Source: an uncultured Mycoplasmatota bacterium | GTDB taxonomy: Bacteria > Bacillota_I > Bacilli_A > RF39 > UBA660 | NCBI GenBank assembly: GCA_900548695.1 | Contig: URLC01000004.1 | Coordinates: forward strand, 62,001 to 126,000 | Reading direction: 5' to 3' | Length of the DNA: 64,000 nucleotides | In this document: positions 30,771-39,467 of the stretch, piece after piece | Layout of the letters: the number at the start of each line of letters is the position of its first letter | How positions within the stretch are numbered: position 1 is the stretch's first letter | Notes under the pieces: generated by a model | Databases searched by the model: none | What the model was told of the DNA's origin: nothing | The model's input: only the letters and a program-made list of their open reading frames with translations | Position numbers and translations under genes: made by a program

Positions 30771-31232
30771 ATGACACCTAAAACAGGAACTTTAACTAAA
30801 ATTTATATTAGTGAAAAAGAATACCCAGTTGAAGCTGATTTAGATTTAATTATGTATACTGAGGAAATTCCAGCGGTTGAAGACCCAGCGGAAGCTATTT
30901 CATATCAAACTACTGATATGGACGGAGAGGAACAAAGTAAAGGTAGTAAGAAAGCTACTACTCCAGCTATTCCAGTTCTTTATAAGAGTGAACAACACGA
31001 CGCTCTAAAAGAAAAAGCTGATAGTAATAAAAGTTTTTACTTCTTTATTCGTTATCCTCAATCAACTTGTGCTGATGGAGAACAACCTTTAGTAAAATCT
31101 TTCTCAGCTCAAATGGATTTAACTGGAGATACTATTACAGCTGGAGATATTATTAAAGATACTCTAACTCTATATAGAAACTCTAGTGTAAAAGAATCTC
31201 ACGGACTACCAACAGCACCAGCTGGAAATTAG
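30771..31232 (+). CDS. Major tail protein
   Basis: This 153-residue protein begins TPKTGTLTKIYISEKEYPV and is rich in beta and Thr/Ser. Size, strong AAAGGAGG site and position between the tail terminator and the chaperone genes mark it as the tail tube subunit. Confidence 0.75.
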   Translation: MTPKTGTLTKIYISEKEYPVEADLDLIMYTEEIPAVEDPAEAISYQTTDMDGEEQSKGSKKATTPAIPVLYKSEQHDALKEKADSNKSFYFFIRYPQSTCADGEQPLVKSFSAQMDLTGDTITAGDIIKDTLTLYRNSSVKESHGLPTAPAGN

Positions 31233-31245
31233 TAGGTGATGATTT

Positions 31246-31407
31246 ATGGCTAAGTTTAGAGAAAAGAAGAACGGGCGTGTTTGGGAAATTACCAATGCGG
31301 AACATCTTAAACACTTCCGTTCTAATCCTAGATTTGAGGAAGTAAAAGAAAAAAATAAAAAGGCAGAGAATCAACCTAAAAAGGAAGATAAATCTACCGA
31401 AGAATAA
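31246..31407 (+). CDS. Small basic protein, paralogue of the post-capsid gene
   Basis: This 53-residue frame (AKFREKKNGRVWEITNAEHL) follows AGGTG and shares the pattern K-K-x-G-x-x-W/Y-x-I-x-N/D...L-x-x-F-x-x-N-x-x-F/Y-E-x-V with the protein at 28936. It lies between the tail tube and chaperone genes. Its function is unknown. Confidence 0.6.
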   Translation: MAKFREKKNGRVWEITNAEHLKHFRSNPRFEEVKEKNKKAENQPKKEDKSTEE

Positions 31408-31432
31408 AAAATAAAAAGAAAGAGGTTTTATT

Positions 31433-31894
31433 ATGATTTTAAAAGTAAAAGACAAAGAATATTCATTTACAGCTACTATGAAAAAGATAGTTGGAATGAA
31501 TAAAAGATTAAAGGTAAAAAATTTAAGGGACGCTTTTTTTAGAGCGTTAAATAATGTTGATTTTGAGTTCTTAGCTGATTTTCTTTTAGCTTTTGCTGAT
31601 GAAAATACTAAGAAAGAATTAAACGGAGATTCTAACAAAGTCTATGATTTAATGGAAGCTTGGGTAAATGAAGCTACTGAGGAAGAACCAAGAAACTATG
31701 AGGATATTTATAAGCTATTAGCTGAGGAGATAAACGATAAGAGTTTTTTCGGGAAAAAGATGACGGAGAAACAACTAACGGAACAAATGAACAATCCGCT
31801 AGCCGACTTCGACATCAATCAAGTAATTTCAAATACAGCGGAAAAAGTGATGGGAGAAGTAGTAGCGGAAGAGTTCAAAGGATACAAAGGCTAG
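31433..31894 (+). CDS. Tail assembly chaperone, short form (gpG type)
   Basis: This 153-residue helical, acidic protein ends with AEEFKGYKG. It is placed before the tape measure gene, as in all siphoviruses, and contains the slippery heptamer TTTTTTC at 31744-31750 in the correct frame (T TTT TTC). Most ribosomes would make this form; some should shift to make the extended form. Confidence 0.75.
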   Translation: MILKVKDKEYSFTATMKKIVGMNKRLKVKNLRDAFFRALNNVDFEFLADFLLAFADENTKKELNGDSNKVYDLMEAWVNEATEEEPRNYEDIYKLLAEEINDKSFFGKKMTEKQLTEQMNNPLADFDINQVISNTAEKVMGEVVAEEFKGYKG

Positions 31895-32265
31895 ACTATA
31901 TTGATTTAATATATGATTTAGAGCCTTTAGCTTACCGATTTGGAATGAAACCTCACGAGTTTTGGGATTCTACTTATAGAGAAGTAGCTTTATATGTGGA
32001 ATCTCGTTCTCTCCAATATGAGCAAGATATAAAAGCACGAATCCTATTAGCTGAAAACTTAGGGAATAAGATGATAGGCTCCGGTATGACAGCTAAGAAT
32101 CCTAAAAACATAAATTTAGTTAAGGATATATACCCTGAACTATTTAAAGAAGAATTAGCTAGACAAAGTGTATTTGAAAGAAAAGCAAGTGAGGGAGAGG
32201 ACTTAGTCAATTTGATGTTAGAATTGACGGAAGAGTTGAGGCAAGAAACGAAAGAAAAAGAATAA
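31751..32265 (+). CDS. Frameshift extension of the tail assembly chaperone (gpT part)
   Basis: The -1 frame relative to the gpG gene is open from 31741 to the stop at 32265, through the gpG stop. It encodes a helical domain (LDYIDLIYDLEPLAYRFGMKPHEFWD ... LTEELRQ split here for length: LDYIDLIYDLEPLAYRFGMK) typical of gpT. The first ATG (31945) has no ribosome binding site. The GT product would be about 106 residues of gpG plus 172 of this frame. Confidence 0.65.
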
Positions 32266-32301
32266 TAAGGAATCACACAAAGGAAATGGTGGTGATGACT
32301 T

Positions 32302-34770
32302 ATTACAATAGAAGAATTAGAAATAATTATAAGGGCTAATATTACTGACGCTATGAGCGGTATTAAAAAAATAACTGATGAAGTTAAATCCGCTGTAGCT
32401 AAGAGTGTTGAGCCTATGAAAAATCTAACCACTCAGGCAAAAGATATGGCTAGTAAAAGTGCTTCTAGCGTATCTCAAATGAAAGCTCAAATGAAGAGTT
32501 ATAATGGAACTATTCAAGAAACAGCTAAGCAACAAGATTATTTAAGAACTAAAATTGAGGATTTAAAGGATTTGTTAGCTAAAGCTGATATGGGTTTTGA
32601 AGTTGGAGATACAATGAAAATAGAAGCCGATATTGAAAAGCTTGAAAATAGACTTAGAAAGTTGCAAAGTCAGGCTCAAAATATGGGTAATGAAACTTCT
32701 AGTGTCTTTGATAAAATAAAAGCAAAGGTAAAATCAGCCGGAAGTCAAATAGCTAGTTTAGGTAGTAAGTTTAAAAGTACCTTAACAGGTAGTAAAAACT
32801 TAGGTAAATCATTTACATCTACCTTTAATAATGGTATAAAATCCATTAAAAAATTTGCCTTAGGATTACTAAGCGTTAGAACAGCGGTTAGTATGGTTAG
32901 TAAAGCTATGCAATCATATTTAAGTTATGATACACAATTAGCTAACTCAGTTCAAAATTGTTGGAATGTATTAGGAAGTCTATTAGCACCAGTATTAGAG
33001 TTTGTTATTAGTTTATTTTCAAAAGCTGTAAGTTATGTAAATGCTTTCGTACAGGCTTTAACAGGAATCAATCTTGTAGCTAGAGCTAATAAGAAAGCAA
33101 TAGATAGCCAAGCTAAATCAACTAAAAAATTAAGTGAAGCTCAATCTAGTTTAGATGAGTTCCATACTATCAATGATGACACAGGCTCTGGAGATGACAA
33201 AAAGCCTATCACCGTTGAGCCTGTGGATATGAGTAAACTTGATTTTCTTTTTGATTGGATAGAAAAAGCTAAACAATTATTAGCAACTTTATTTGACCCA
33301 ATAAAACAAGCTTGGGAAAATAAAGGACAAGCTTTTATTGATAGTTTAAAAAATGCTTTTGAGGGAATTAAGAATCTAGGAATAGCTGTATTTAGTTCTA
33401 TATTTGAAGTATGGACTAATGGAACAGGTCAAACAATAGTTGAAAACATTTTACAAATGTGGACGAATGTATTTAATATTGTTGGAGCACTAGCTCAGGC
33501 TTTTGCTAATGCGTGGACGAACGCTGGAAATGGAACAGCAATCATTCAAGCTATAGCTGATATATTTATAGCAATACAAGATGTTGTTATTAGTATATCT
33601 AATTCATTATTGAATTGGGTTATGAGTGATAATTTCCAAAGTGCATTAAATATAGTATTTGGAATCCTAAGGGATTTATTTGGATATGCTCAAGAAATAG
33701 CTTCTTGGATAGCTACAATGTATGAAACTTATCTTGCTCCTGTAGTAGATAAGATATTAGATTGTATTTCAAGAATAATTATAGCTATTGGCTCAGTATG
33801 GGAGTTCTTGAAACCTATAATTGATACAATCATTGATGTAATTATGAATGTATTAGAGCCTGTTATTGATGGACTATGTGGAATCATCGGGGGAATCATC
33901 GACGCACTAGGCGGAGTAATGGACTTTATAACAGGAGTATTTACTGGTGATTGGAATAAAGCTTGGGAGGGTATAAAAGCTTTCTTAGGCGGAATTATAG
34001 ACGCTATAGCTTCTTTATTTAGAGGATTATTCAATACAATAGGAGCTATATTTAAAGGTGCTTGGGATATTATTGTGTCTATTTGGTCAGTAGTAAGTAG
34101 TTGGTTTAATAATGCGGTCATTAAGCCTTTAGCAAATTTATTTAATGGTATATGGAATACTATGAAGAACGGAGCTCAAAACGCTTGGAATGGTATTAAA
34201 AATATCTTCTCATCAGTAGCGTCATTCTTTAAAAATATATTTACTAATGCTTGGAATGGTGTAAAAAATGTTTTCTCTACTGGAGGAAGAATATTCTCAG
34301 GTATAACTGAGGGTATAGTATCAGCGTTTAAAAAAGTAGTTAATACTATTATAGCTGGTATCAATAAAGTTGTTGCACTTCCATTTAAAGGAATCAATAC
34401 AGCTTTAAAGAAAGTAAGAGATATATCATTTTTAGGAATAGAGCCATTTAAAGGTTTAATTAAACTAATTGATATACCACAAATACCTAGCCTAGAAACT
34501 GGAGGCGTACTAGATAAAGAAACTATAGTAAGGGTAGCTGAATATTCAAATGCTAAAGCCAATCCGGAAATTGTATCTCCTAGAGATATGATGAAAGAAA
34601 CTATGAAAGAGGCTATTGAAGAAACTAGAGAAAGTAATCCAGCTCAAAAAGTAGAAGTAGATATTACTGGAGAGCTTACCGCAAAAGGTGATGATTTAGT
34701 ATATGTTTATGATAAGAATAAGAAAGACAAAGGTTATGATGGTGGAAAGAATCCATCGTTTGCTTACTAA
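32302..34770 (+). CDS. Tape measure protein
   Basis: This protein of about 822 residues has an N-terminal amphipathic region, then long helical and hydrophobic segments with Trp-rich repeats (AWEGIKAFLGGIIDAI, AWNGIKNIFSSV, AWNGVKNVFST). It sets tail length. The first ATG in frame is 32353, but the preceding codons read ITIEELEIIIRANITDA, which is the usual start of such proteins. The likely start is ATT at 32302, after GGTGGTGATG. No ATG, GTG or TTG exists in that part of the frame. Confidence 0.85.
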   Translation: MTIEELEIIIRANITDAMSGIKKITDEVKSAVAKSVEPMKNLTTQAKDMASKSASSVSQMKAQMKSYNGTIQETAKQQDYLRTKIEDLKDLLAKADMGFEVGDTMKIEADIEKLENRLRKLQSQAQNMGNETSSVFDKIKAKVKSAGSQIASLGSKFKSTLTGSKNLGKSFTSTFNNGIKSIKKFALGLLSVRTAVSMVSKAMQSYLSYDTQLANSVQNCWNVLGSLLAPVLEFVISLFSKAVSYVNAFVQALTGINLVARANKKAIDSQAKSTKKLSEAQSSLDEFHTINDDTGSGDDKKPITVEPVDMSKLDFLFDWIEKAKQLLATLFDPIKQAWENKGQAFIDSLKNAFEGIKNLGIAVFSSIFEVWTNGTGQTIVENILQMWTNVFNIVGALAQAFANAWTNAGNGTAIIQAIADIFIAIQDVVISISNSLLNWVMSDNFQSALNIVFGILRDLFGYAQEIASWIATMYETYLAPVVDKILDCISRIIIAIGSVWEFLKPIIDTIIDVIMNVLEPVIDGLCGIIGGIIDALGGVMDFITGVFTGDWNKAWEGIKAFLGGIIDAIASLFRGLFNTIGAIFKGAWDIIVSIWSVVSSWFNNAVIKPLANLFNGIWNTMKNGAQNAWNGIKNIFSSVASFFKNIFTNAWNGVKNVFSTGGRIFSGITEGIVSAFKKVVNTIIAGINKVVALPFKGINTALKKVRDISFLGIEPFKGLIKLIDIPQIPSLETGGVLDKETIVRVAEYSNAKANPEIVSPRDMMKETMKEAIEETRESNPAQKVEVDITGELTAKGDDLVYVYDKNKKDKGYDGGKNPSFAY

Positions 34771-34783
34771 GGAGGGGTGAAGA

Positions 34784-35185
34784 ATGATAAAAAAAGGAAA
34801 AAATCCATTATTTTTATTTAATGGTGAATCTTTGCCGAGTAATCCTCAAGTAGGATATTTAGAGGAAAATGAGCAATTAGTAAAAGGAACTCGAAACACT
34901 CGAGGACAAACTATTGCTCAGCCTATAAATAGAAGAATAAATAAGTTTAGTAATCTTGTCTTTCCTGAATTATCTTTAGAGGACTATAACTGGTTGAAAA
35001 ACAAAGTAGCCAATTTTGAAGTTCTTTTAACTTATTATGATAGTGACATATTAGATGTTAAGGTTAGTAGATTTTACTTTGGTAATTTAAGCGGAACACC
35101 TGTAGAATGGGAAAATTACCAAACAATACAAAAACCTACTAAGTATAGAGATGTAAAAGTCAATATTATAGATATGGGGTATTAG
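34784..35185 (+). CDS. Distal tail-type protein
   Basis: This 133-residue protein (NPLFLFNGESLPSNPQVGYL, RGQTIAQPINRRINKF, WLKNKVANFEVLLTYYDSDIL) follows the tape measure in an operon with AAGGAGGGG before its start. Size and position fit a distal tail protein or its N-terminal domain. Evidence is mainly context. Confidence 0.6.
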   Translation: MIKKGKNPLFLFNGESLPSNPQVGYLEENEQLVKGTRNTRGQTIAQPINRRINKFSNLVFPELSLEDYNWLKNKVANFEVLLTYYDSDILDVKVSRFYFGNLSGTPVEWENYQTIQKPTKYRDVKVNIIDMGY

Positions 35186-35187
35186 TT

Positions 35188-36969
35188 ATGGCAAGTATAA
35201 ATATGATTGAACAACTTAGAAAGCCCAAGAGAAATCTTGGGTTTTTGAAAGTTAAATTTAATATAGTTGACCCTGAAACTAATCCGGATTTATCAAGTAA
35301 TAGTGAAGAAGTATTTAGTGACTTAGATAATATCAAAGAAACAATAATACCTCAAACTAAGAATTATGCTACACTTGAAAAAAACTTTTGGCTTCTTAAT
35401 GATAGTCAGCCAATCTATGGTAGTGAAGAGCTAGAACAAACATATATAAGTTCTTATATGAGTGATAAGAATTGTCTTTTTACTGATAAAGCGTGTATAA
35501 CACTAACTTCTAGCGTTTATTTAACTACTTTAGGACTTACAATGGTATTTGATGATATTGATAAGAATTACGCCAAAAAACTAAATGTAAAGGCTTATAG
35601 AGATAACGCTCTTATAATGAATAAAGATTATACTTTAAATAGTTATAGAGAAAGATTGATATTTGCTGATAATGATGAATTAGTTAGATGGAATAAAATT
35701 GAAATATATTTTGTTGAATCCAGTTTACCATATAGAAGAATACGAGTAAATCAACTTTTATTTGGTATTATGGAAACTTATACCGATGAAAATATTATAA
35801 ATGCTGAAAGTAAAGAAAAAACTACAATGATAAACTCCGAACTACCAACTCATACTTTTAAATTCACTATTGATAATATGAATAAATTGTTTAACCCTGA
35901 CAACCCTGAGGGGTGGTATAGATACATATTACAACAACAACCTATATCTTATGAATGGGGCTATCAATTAGACGATGGAACTATTGAATGGATATTAGGT
36001 GGTAATATGCTACTTACTGGCTCAGTAGATGTCGGTGAAAATCAAGTGACATTTAGCACTACTTCATTTATAAATTATCTTACTAAACCTTATAAAAAAG
36101 GTGTTTATAATGCTAATGGTAGAAGTTTATATGATTTAGCTGTAGATGTTTTAGAAGATAGTAATATAGATAGTAGCCAATATAATTTATGGGAGGGATT
36201 AAAGTTATTAAAAACTGACGCACCACTACCTAAATTAGAAGCTAGACAATTATTACAAATAATAGCAACTACAGGAAATTGTATATTATTTACTAATAGA
36301 GAAAACATCATAAACATACAGCCATTTAGTTATATATTAAGCCCTTATGGAATGAGCTATGATTTTATTACAAGTAATCCAGTAGTAAAAGTACAAAGTG
36401 AATTACATAACGCTATTATATATATCAATCACTATTCTATAGATGAGGCTGTAAGTGAGTTGTTTAAAAATGAATCTTTAGAAATAACAGGAACAACTAA
36501 AATAGAAATTGAATATGATTTAGCTACTGATGTTAGTACCACTATAACTGGTGGAACTATAGTAAGTGCTAATTATTATGGACGATATGCTGTTTTAGAA
36601 ATTACTAATAATAGTGATGACCCTGTTTCGTTAAAGGTAATGGGTAAAAAGATAAATGTTAGTCAAACAATAGATTCCAAAAATTATAATGATGATGGTG
36701 AAAATATAGAGTATAAAAACGACTTAATTACACAAATGGTTGAAAGTTCTAAACAAGTAAAGCTAAAAGAATTTATAGGAAACTGGTATAACAATAGAAA
36801 TATTTACTCTTTTGAAAATAGAGGAGATATAACTAAAGATACTAGAGAAATATTACCTATTGAAACTGATTTTAGTAGTAGCTTGATAGGATATTTAATA
36901 GAAAATAATATTAAATATGATGGAGCTTGGAGCGGTAATAGTGTAGTTGTAAAAGTAGGTGATAGTTAA
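35188..36969 (+). CDS. Tail/baseplate hub protein
   Basis: This 593-residue protein has a mostly beta composition with repeated surface-type segments (LPTHTFKFTIDNMNKLFN, YEWGYQLDDGTIEWILGG). It starts 2 bases after the distal tail gene and overlaps the next gene by 1 base. Position suggests the tail-associated hub. No enzymatic motif is apparent. Confidence 0.6.
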   Translation: MASINMIEQLRKPKRNLGFLKVKFNIVDPETNPDLSSNSEEVFSDLDNIKETIIPQTKNYATLEKNFWLLNDSQPIYGSEELEQTYISSYMSDKNCLFTDKACITLTSSVYLTTLGLTMVFDDIDKNYAKKLNVKAYRDNALIMNKDYTLNSYRERLIFADNDELVRWNKIEIYFVESSLPYRRIRVNQLLFGIMETYTDENIINAESKEKTTMINSELPTHTFKFTIDNMNKLFNPDNPEGWYRYILQQQPISYEWGYQLDDGTIEWILGGNMLLTGSVDVGENQVTFSTTSFINYLTKPYKKGVYNANGRSLYDLAVDVLEDSNIDSSQYNLWEGLKLLKTDAPLPKLEARQLLQIIATTGNCILFTNRENIINIQPFSYILSPYGMSYDFITSNPVVKVQSELHNAIIYINHYSIDEAVSELFKNESLEITGTTKIEIEYDLATDVSTTITGGTIVSANYYGRYAVLEITNNSDDPVSLKVMGKKINVSQTIDSKNYNDDGENIEYKNDLITQMVESSKQVKLKEFIGNWYNNRNIYSFENRGDITKDTREILPIETDFSSSLIGYLIENNIKYDGAWSGNSVVVKVGDS

Positions 36970-37508
36970 TGGCGTGGATTAGTCCTATTTATGATAGAAC
37001 ACAGGCTGATGTTGATTTAATAAGATTAGACCCAACTAATGAAAATAATAAAGGTGCTTATAATTATACTGACTTAAATAGAATAGAAAATAATTGTGAA
37101 TATGTAATGAATCTACTAAATGATAGTGGATTATTTTATTATCCAATCACAATCCAAGTGAAAACTGATTGGAATGTAAAAGATATACCACATATTGAGG
37201 AAATAAATAGAATAAGAAAAAATATTCTTACTCTCAAGAATGGTATGAATCTAGGTGAAGAATATAAAGAAATAGAATTTAGTAAAACAATGGATTATAT
37301 TAAAGCTAATATACTTGAAAAAGACTTGGCTTTGATAAAAGGTATTATTGATTCTTGCGTTAGAGAAATAAGAAAATGTAATACTTTCTATTGTGGAGCT
37401 AATGGTATTGGATTGTATGCTAAGCCTGATAATCAAGAGCCGGTAGGCTTTGTAAAAATAAAACAATATGCGGGTTTGATATATTGTGGAGAGGAGTTTA
37501 GTTTATGA
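36969..37508 (+). CDS. Baseplate/tail-tip protein of unknown function
   Basis: This 179-residue protein (AWISPIYDRTQADVDLIRLDP, NYTDLNRIENNCEYVMNLL) resembles tail-tip proteins common in Bacillota phages, which sit just before the receptor-binding protein. Its stop overlaps the start of the DGR target gene by 4 bases. Confidence 0.6.
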   Translation: MAWISPIYDRTQADVDLIRLDPTNENNKGAYNYTDLNRIENNCEYVMNLLNDSGLFYYPITIQVKTDWNVKDIPHIEEINRIRKNILTLKNGMNLGEEYKEIEFSKTMDYIKANILEKDLALIKGIIDSCVREIRKCNTFYCGANGIGLYAKPDNQEPVGFVKIKQYAGLIYCGEEFSL

Positions 37509-39082
37509 AACAATATGAAAAAACGAATTGGAAAGATAGAATCGTCCAATTTCCTAATAGGTATAAAGACCAAAATAATAATGTTCTAACACTAACGCAA
37601 GACCCTGGGGAAGTTGCTCAAGATGGAACTATGGTTGAAGCTGAGGTAATGAATAATATTGAAGAGGGAATAGGACATCTATTTGAAAATAGAAGTTTTG
37701 GTTATACTAAAACTTTACTTGTGGCTAACTGGACTAAAAACGCTAGTACAGGATACTACGAATATGATATAATAGATGAGAACATTACAGCTCAAACTAT
37801 TGTTGATGGAATGTTAGATATTGAAAATCAAGCTAAACTAAATATCTCTTATACTGAATCTTATACAGGAGGTTTTAAAGTAATAACTACTGAATTACCA
37901 AATGAAGAGATTAGTATAACATTCAAGTATTCTTTATTGAATAGTGATGATGAGAATTTAGTAGCTAGAGGAACTATCAATGTTAGTGCTAAGGATACTG
38001 ATAACTTAAATAAAATTTATGGTATTAGGAGGTCACTAACAACTTCATCATCAGCTTGGGAAAGAATTAAAGACGCTGTTGGACTTGTAGCTAATGCTCA
38101 AGTAGGAACAACAGCTGTAAGAAATGATTTTGATAGCGTGTATCCGTGGAGTGATATTATTAGCTATAACTATGATGTTAAAGCTAGACAAATAACCGCT
38201 TATTATGGTGACCCTACATTCAAGTTTGATGGAAGTAATGGAGATGTATTTACTAAGATTCCTGAATTTTATTATAGAAGATATAGGGATACTAATTATG
38301 AATATATCTTGATTTCCAAAAATAAAGTTGCTGGGTTTGTTAAGAGTGAGGAGTTTTCGGTAGCTAGATATACTATGTCAGGCTCAAGCTCAAGAGTTTA
38401 TAGTAGAAGTGGACAAGCACCTCTTACTAATGTGAATATAACCAATTTTAGAAGTTATGCAAGAAACTTAGGAGCGGGATTCGGTCAAATGGATTGGCAT
38501 TATTTCATTTTACAAATGCTATATCTAGTAGAGTATGCTGATTATAATAGTCAAGCTAAATTAGGATTAGGTTATACGAATAGTTCTCACACAGCTCCCG
38601 TTAATAGCGGTCAATGTGATGTTTTAGGGATGAAGTCAGGGAGTAGAGATGGAACTGACAATACTTCTATAATTTACCGTGGTATTGAGGATATATTCGG
38701 TAATGTATGGCAATTTGTTGATGGAATCAATATTAGAAATTATAAAGCTTATATTTGTTATAATGCTGATAAATACGCTGTTGATAAATTCAATGATGGT
38801 TATACAGCACTGGGATATACCAATGCTAGTGGAAGTAATGCTTACATATCAAAACTAGGTTATGATTCCGCCAATCCTATGGTAGCTTTACCTGTTGAAG
38901 TAGTTGGTAGTAGTAATACTGATGTATGCGACCATTACTGGCAAGCGGAGGGAGATAGAATAGCTCTTGTCGGCGGTAGATATGACAGTGGTTTGTATTG
39001 TGGCTTGTGGTGTTGGTACTTGAGTGAAACTTCGTCTGGTGCGTGGACTTACCACGGTGCTCGACTTCTTAAAACCAGTTAA
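37505..39082 (+). CDS. DGR target: tail receptor-binding protein with C-type lectin-fold variable end
   Basis: This 525-residue protein has an N-terminal tail-attachment part (PGEVAQDGTMVEAEVMNNIE) and a long C-terminal domain of the formylglycine-generating-enzyme/C-lectin type: GQMDWHYFILQMLYLVEYAD, IYRGIEDIFGNVWQFVDGIN, then the diversified end GLWCWYLSETSSGAWTYHGA. The last 37 codons are the variable repeat of the downstream retroelement. Residues that vary are Tyr, Ser, Gly and His at codons that are AAC/AAT in the templates. It probably binds the host surface. It is the only full-length copy of the variable domain. Confidence 0.9.
   Translation: MKQYEKTNWKDRIVQFPNRYKDQNNNVLTLTQDPGEVAQDGTMVEAEVMNNIEEGIGHLFENRSFGYTKTLLVANWTKNASTGYYEYDIIDENITAQTIVDGMLDIENQAKLNISYTESYTGGFKVITTELPNEEISITFKYSLLNSDDENLVARGTINVSAKDTDNLNKIYGIRRSLTTSSSAWERIKDAVGLVANAQVGTTAVRNDFDSVYPWSDIISYNYDVKARQITAYYGDPTFKFDGSNGDVFTKIPEFYYRRYRDTNYEYILISKNKVAGFVKSEEFSVARYTMSGSSSRVYSRSGQAPLTNVNITNFRSYARNLGAGFGQMDWHYFILQMLYLVEYADYNSQAKLGLGYTNSSHTAPVNSGQCDVLGMKSGSRDGTDNTSIIYRGIEDIFGNVWQFVDGINIRNYKAYICYNADKYAVDKFNDGYTALGYTNASGSNAYISKLGYDSANPMVALPVEVVGSSNTDVCDHYWQAEGDRIALVGGRYDSGLYCGLWCWYLSETSSGAWTYHGARLLKTS
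38961..39072 (+). repeat. DGR variable repeat (VR)
   Basis: Starts TAGCTCTTGTCGGCGG and ends GGTGCTCGACTTCTTAA, boundaries shared with the copies downstream. Against copy 2 the 3' half differs only at adenines of copy 2 (AAC to TAC, AAT to AGT, AAT to GGT, AAC to TAC, AAC to CAC). Against copy 5 the 5' half differs by one change, AAT to AGT. Confidence 0.9.
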
Positions 39083-39084
39083 AA

Positions 39085-39131
39085 CGGGGGTTTGGGGGCG
39101 GTCAGCCTCCCATCAATCGACGAAGTCGATT
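39085..39131 (+). promoter_or_regulatory. VR-distal G-rich tract and hairpin (homing site)
   Basis: Directly after the stop codon lies a very G-rich stretch with GGGGG-TTT-GGGGG, alien to the AT-rich genome, and then AATCGAC-GAA-GTCGATT (39115-39131), a perfect 7-bp hairpin. In the BPP-1 DGR a cruciform just downstream of VR is needed for mutagenic homing, so this is the likely equivalent. There is no T run, so it is not a terminator. Confidence 0.65.
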
Positions 39132-39150
39132 ATAAAATAAAATTACCTTA

Positions 39151-39309
39151 TGGGATTTGATGTGTTTAGTAGCGGTGCTAGTCCGTAGTTTTGGTTTTAG
39201 CTCTTGTCGGCGGGGCTTGGAATAACAACTCTCAAGCTGGCTTGTGGTGTTGGAACTTGAATGAAACTTCGTCTAATGCGTGGACTAACAACGGTGCTCG
39301 ACTACTTAA
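39151..39309 (+). repeat. DGR array unit 2: spacer motif plus template-type repeat
   Basis: The unit starts TGGGATTTGATGTGTTT (39151-39167), a motif before each downstream copy. The repeat runs 39198-39309. It carries AAT, AAC, AAC, CAA, AAC, AAT, GAA, AAT, AAC, AAC codons at the positions that vary elsewhere. This is the pattern of a template repeat (TR): adenine-rich and unmutated. Confidence 0.8.
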
Positions 39310-39317
39310 TTTGAATA

Positions 39318-39465
39318 TGGGACTTGGTGTGTATGAGTGCGTGGTTTTCTCTCGTTATACTTGTCAGCGGGGCGTTTAATTGGGGCTCGGCTGTAGGCTT
39401 GTGGTGTTGGACTATTGACAATACTTCGTCTAATACGACTATAAACCGCGGTGCTCGACTTATTA
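39318..39465 (+). repeat. DGR array unit 3: diverged repeat
   Basis: The repeat core is about 39355-39465, with a start CTTGTCAGCGG and end GGTGCTCGACT. Codons between differ from copy 2 at positions that are not adenine (for example GCG TTT against GCT TGG), so it is an independent template or the product of one now lost. It is preceded by TGGGACTTGGTGTGT. Confidence 0.7.
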
Positions 39466-39467
39466 TA

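Noticed and set aside
31183..31638. Minus-strand frame across the tail tube/chaperone junction
   Set aside because: It overlaps three well-supported plus-strand genes and has no start signal or recognisable domain.
33729..34562. Minus-strand open frames inside the tape measure gene
   Set aside because: They are shadows of the plus-strand gene, with no ribosome binding sites and a composition that mirrors the tape measure codons.
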